From: Pelagophyceae sp. CCMP2097
Taxonomy: Eukaryota; Sar; Pelagophyceae
NCBI GenBank assembly: GCA_026770575.1
Contig: MU657209.1
Coordinates: forward strand, 202,383 to 259,078
Length of the DNA stretch: 56,696 nucleotides
Direction of reading: 5' to 3'
Shown here piece after piece: positions 53,657 to 56,696 of this stretch. The notes under the pieces were generated by a model. It was not told where the DNA came from. It did not search any database and saw nothing but the letters and a program-made list of their open reading frames with translations. The translations under genes and the position numbers were made by a program. The stretch's first letter is position 1. Every line of letters starts with the position of its first letter.

Positions 53657-53912
53657 GCGCCCTTCCAAGATAATACCATTTTCACACTTCAACCCCGCAT
53701 CTGGCCTACACGTGCCGGCGTCGAGTAAAGACGGTTCCCGCCCATAGGACGCCTGGGCCAGGCGCCGCGCGCGCCCGCGCGTTAAATCCCGGCATTTTCC
53801 CGGGAAATCAAATCCTATCAGGTCGGCGAAGGCTCGAGTCGGCCGTCACGGTGCCGCGTGCGCCTGGGGGGGCCTCTCGGCGCATGACCGCGGGGGCGCT
53901 CTGGGTTCCTCC
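53657..53912. other. Intergenic region
   Basis: A palindrome-rich piece near 53780-53810 (CATTTTCCCGGGAAATCAAA) is visible. No gene is seen. Confidence 0.4.
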
Positions 53913-56207
53913 ATGAGGTCCCCGCGGTTGACGCTCGGGCGGCCGCTGCTGCTGTGCCTCTTGCTGGTGGGCGTCGCGGGCTGGGTCGCGCTCGGCGCGT
54001 GGGCGGCGTCCGCGTCTCCGTGTGTCTGCGGCACCGCGGCCCTGCCAGCGTACCCGCGGCGCGCGCCCGTGCGACGGTGCGCGGGACGGTGGTGCCCGCT
54101 AGTGTTGTCCGTCATCGCCAACGTCAAGAACGCGGTCAAGAGCTTCCTGCCGCTGCCTGCGTGCGGTCAAGGCTTCACGCAGTTCAAGGCCACCGAGCAC
54201 AAGCACGGCTGGCACGTCCGCGCCAGGTCCGTCGCCCCCGGCCGCAAATCCAAGCGCCGAACGGGACGGCGCCGCGCAGCTTCGCGACGGCGGGTTACGA
54301 GCACCCCGTCATCCGCGCGACGGTGCGGCCCTCGCGTCCGGCGGTGCGCCGCCGCGTCGAGGGCCGCCCGCGCCGCGCAGGTCAAGGCGTACGACGGCGA
54401 AACGGTCGTGGCCATTTACTCGGCGAAGGACATCGGGCCCGCGCTGCCGTGCCGCGGCGCGCGTGGCGCCACCTGCGTCGGCCTCGAGGTGCAGTACCAT
54501 CCGATCGGCGCCGCGGTGACGCGGTGCGCAGCGGTGGCCGCCGCCCCGGCCGCACGCCCGGGCCGCAGCGCCGCGGGCCGCGCGCGGCAGCCGCTGCCGT
54601 AGGTACTCTTTGCAGCTGAGCCTCGAGTACAGCAGCCTCGCCGACTCGCTGCAAGATCCGACCGAGGCGGTGCGCCGCACCGCCTTCGTCGGCCTCGACC
54701 TCGGCACGGCGTGGCTAGTGCCCGAGCGGCCCGCGCCCGGGACCCGCGGCGCGATCCGCCTCGGCACGGGCCCCGGCGCGGCCGAGGTGGGCACCGCGCT
54801 GAAGACGGCGCTGCGGCGGGCGGCCGCCTGCCCGCAGTCGTCGCCCTGGACCGTGAAACCCGCGGGGCCCGCGTTGATGGCCCGCGCCGCCGGTGCGCCC
54901 GCCGCCCGCGCCGCGTTTTTGCTGCGCGTCACCGCGGTGCCCAGGCGCGTGGTTCTACAACGAGGGCGAAGCGGTGCGCGTGTTTTCGGACTCGCCACTC
55001 GACGCAATCTGTGAGTGCACGTCGCTCGGGCGGCAACGGGTCCACGCGGGCACGGCGCGCGCAGGCACCGGCGACACGCCCGGCGCGATCAACGGGTCTT
55101 CTTGGCTCTGGGTCGACGACGCCGGCTGCGCGTCGGCAACGCTGCGTCGGCTGTACTGATTGTAGAAACCGTCACAGCAAGGACGGTGAAAAGTCTTCGA
55201 GCTGCATTGGAAGCTCGATGCGTGCCGGGGGCTGGTCGGGAGCCGCATCGCGCGGGGCGGAGCCCATCCTTTTGCCCGTCGTATACACCGCGCTAGGTCG
55301 CACTCGACGTTGAAGCGGCGCAAGGCGGTCAAGTGCGCCGCGCAGCTCGTATTCATGGGCGACTCGGTCATGCGCCAGGTCTCGGAGCTCCTCAACTGCT
55401 CCCTCGACCTGGCCTCGCCGCACAGCCACATCCCCATCCGCAGTTTTTTCCCAAAGTGCGCCCCGCCGCCGCGTCGCCCGCGTCGCCCTCGCGCCGCCGC
55501 GCGCGCCCGCGGCGGATGACGCCGCCGGCGCAGGGGCGCGCGCAAGCAGGCGCTGCAGGCGCTCGAGTCGGTGGCTTCGCCGAAGGATGCGTCGGTGGTC
55601 CTCAACGCCGCGGGCCTCTGGCAGTGCGCCTACGGCGGCCTCGGCGCGTGGCGCGCGGGCCTCTACGACGTCTTCCAGGCGGCCAAAGACCTCGGCTTCA
55701 AGCGAATCGTCTGGGTGCAGACGACGGCGGTGCACCCCGGCCACTACTTCGGCGACGTCTTTGCCTGCGACGCGGCCAGCGACGCGGCGGGCAACCAGAC
55801 CGCGCTCGACGACGTGCGTGACCGCGGGCCGCCGTCGACGGCGCGCGAGACGCGGCGAGGGGGCCCGAGCCGTCCTTCGCGCACAGGAATACCTCTTCTC
55901 CAAGCGCGCCATGACCGAGCCGCGCGTCGAGGTCCTCAACGCCATCGCCGCCGAGGTCGGTCTGCCCGACGCAGAGGCCCGCGCGGCAGCGGCCGCCATA
56001 GGTCGCCGCCATCTACGGCATCCCCGTCATCGACAGTTGGTCGTGAGTTTTTTGACGGCGCGCTCGGCCCGCAGCCCTTCCCTCGACTCGGGGCCTAGGC
56101 CGACGGCGCTCCGCGCGGACGACCCGCTGACTCCGATTGACATGCGGCACTATGGTGTCGACACCATGGCCAACCACCTCCGGCTCATACTCCAGGCGGC
56201 CTGCTGA
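53913..56207 (+). CDS. PC-esterase (GDSL/SGNH-type, TBL-CAS1-like) type II membrane protein
   Basis: Ten exons: 53913-54226, 54280-54322, 54381-54523, 54603-54892, 54945-55152, 55297-55455, 55534-55813, 55887-55955, 56002-56042 and 56099-56207, giving 551 residues. All nine introns are GT-AG and restore the frame. A signal anchor (RPLLLCLLLVGVAGWVAL) is at about 9-33. Catalytic-type motifs are QLVFMGDSVMRQVSELL (GDS serine, about 353), VVLNAAGLWQC, FKRIVWVQTTAVHP and, close to the C-terminus, TPIDMRHYGVDTMANHL with Asp-x-x-His. This combination marks PC-esterases such as trichome-birefringence-like and CAS1 enzymes, which O-acetylate polysaccharides or glycans in the Golgi. N-terminal exons are more tentative than the C-terminal ones. 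Substrate is unknown. Confidence 0.82.
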
Positions 56208-56650
56208 TTGCCGGCTAAAATTTCTGCGCCACTCTATCGGGCCAGAGCGCCAGGCCCAGAGGGCTCCTCGCACTTTTGGCGTCCTCGCACTTTGGGGCGT
56301 CGTCGAAGAAGGGAGCCCGCTTCATCGTCGCTTGGCGGTGGAACTCGGAGGGGCAGGCCAGGGTCCGGGACCGCCTTGGGTGGACGAGCGACGAAATCTT
56401 TTAGAGTAAAAGTCAATTTAAGAACCGGCTAATAAGCGGAAAAAAATCAGCGGCCCGGCGACGCCGTTGTTTGCGGTTTTGACGCTGCCAGGGGACGCGT
56501 CTGGGTCCCCTCCACCCACCCCCAAATCATGGCGTCCGCGGAGGACCTCTGTGAGAAATTTAGCATAGGAATTCCTAGGCAGAGTCCGGACCGACCATCG
56601 GTTCTTTAAAAAACGCCGGTCAGATTAAAAACCGGGCCCCTGGAGCCGGA
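56208..56650. other. Intergenic region
   Basis: No gene is supported. The palindrome TAGGAATTCCTA (56566-56577), followed by GGCAGA, resembles the one at 4131. Confidence 0.5.
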
Positions 56651-56696
56651 TAATATCCCAATAAGGGATTTAATGGATTTTAATTGGGGCTTATAA
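56651..56696. mobile_element. Truncated copy of the AT-rich MITE-like element
   Basis: AATATCCCAATAAGGGATTT at 56652 matches the left end of the element at 18-40 (AATATCTCAATAAAGGCATA) with few differences, and the AT-rich inside follows similarly. It runs off the window edge. Confidence 0.5.

Overview
This is a compact, GC-rich nuclear segment from a eukaryote with short spliceosomal introns. Twenty-six protein-coding genes can be modelled on both strands, most carrying 1-9 introns of about 44-145 nt. No rRNA, credible tRNA, CRISPR array or bacterial operon is visible. Several proteins begin with a signal peptide followed by a phenylalanine-containing A-F or G-F junction (thioredoxin at 10601, DnaJ protein at 12843), as in plastid import through a secondary red plastid. 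With the GC content, gene density and a strong preference for GTGCG splice donors, this suggests a photosynthetic stramenopile, most like a pelagophyte such as Aureococcus. The species is inference.

Left part (1-12.8 kb): an AT-rich miniature transposon-like element (15-133), a metallophosphoesterase, a membrane-anchored PPC-domain protein, a small gene with two almost identical introns, a PDZ-Sel1 protein, an SLC35D-like nucleotide-sugar transporter, a repeat-rich spacer, a RhoGEF-PH-PDZ-UBA protein and a plastid-type thioredoxin. Middle-left (12.8-25 kb): a DnaJ/SAP protein, ITP pyrophosphatase, a JmjC/cupin-8 oxygenase, a head-to-head pair of Mpv17/PMP22 paralogues, a sulfotransferase, an ABHD4/5-like hydrolase and a DysF-domain class 3 lipase. 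Middle (25-43 kb): an unknown protein, OPA3, an Fe-S DNA helicase of the FANCJ/RTEL1/DDX11 group, and a 3,707-residue SAM-armadillo-SAM-ankyrin protein ending in a polycystin (TRPP) channel, most of it in one 10.3-kb exon. Right part (43-56.7 kb): FCF1, an acidic nuclear-looking protein, ADF/cofilin, a ubiquitin-TCTP fusion, a 2OG-Fe(II) oxygenase-like protein, a YHYH-DUF4239 membrane protein and a ten-exon PC-esterase. The window ends in a second copy of the AT-rich element seen at its start.

The genes are mostly unrelated housekeeping and signalling functions, so this does not look like one pathway cluster. The most unusual observations are the in-frame ubiquitin-TCTP fusion, the giant channel, the DysF-lipase and YHYH-DUF4239 architectures, a tandem duplication whose introns are better conserved than its exons, and tiny first coding exons (3, 6 and 7 nt). 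Exon boundaries were inferred by hand from reading-frame continuity, GT-AG (once GC-AG) signals and family conservation. No transcript data were available.
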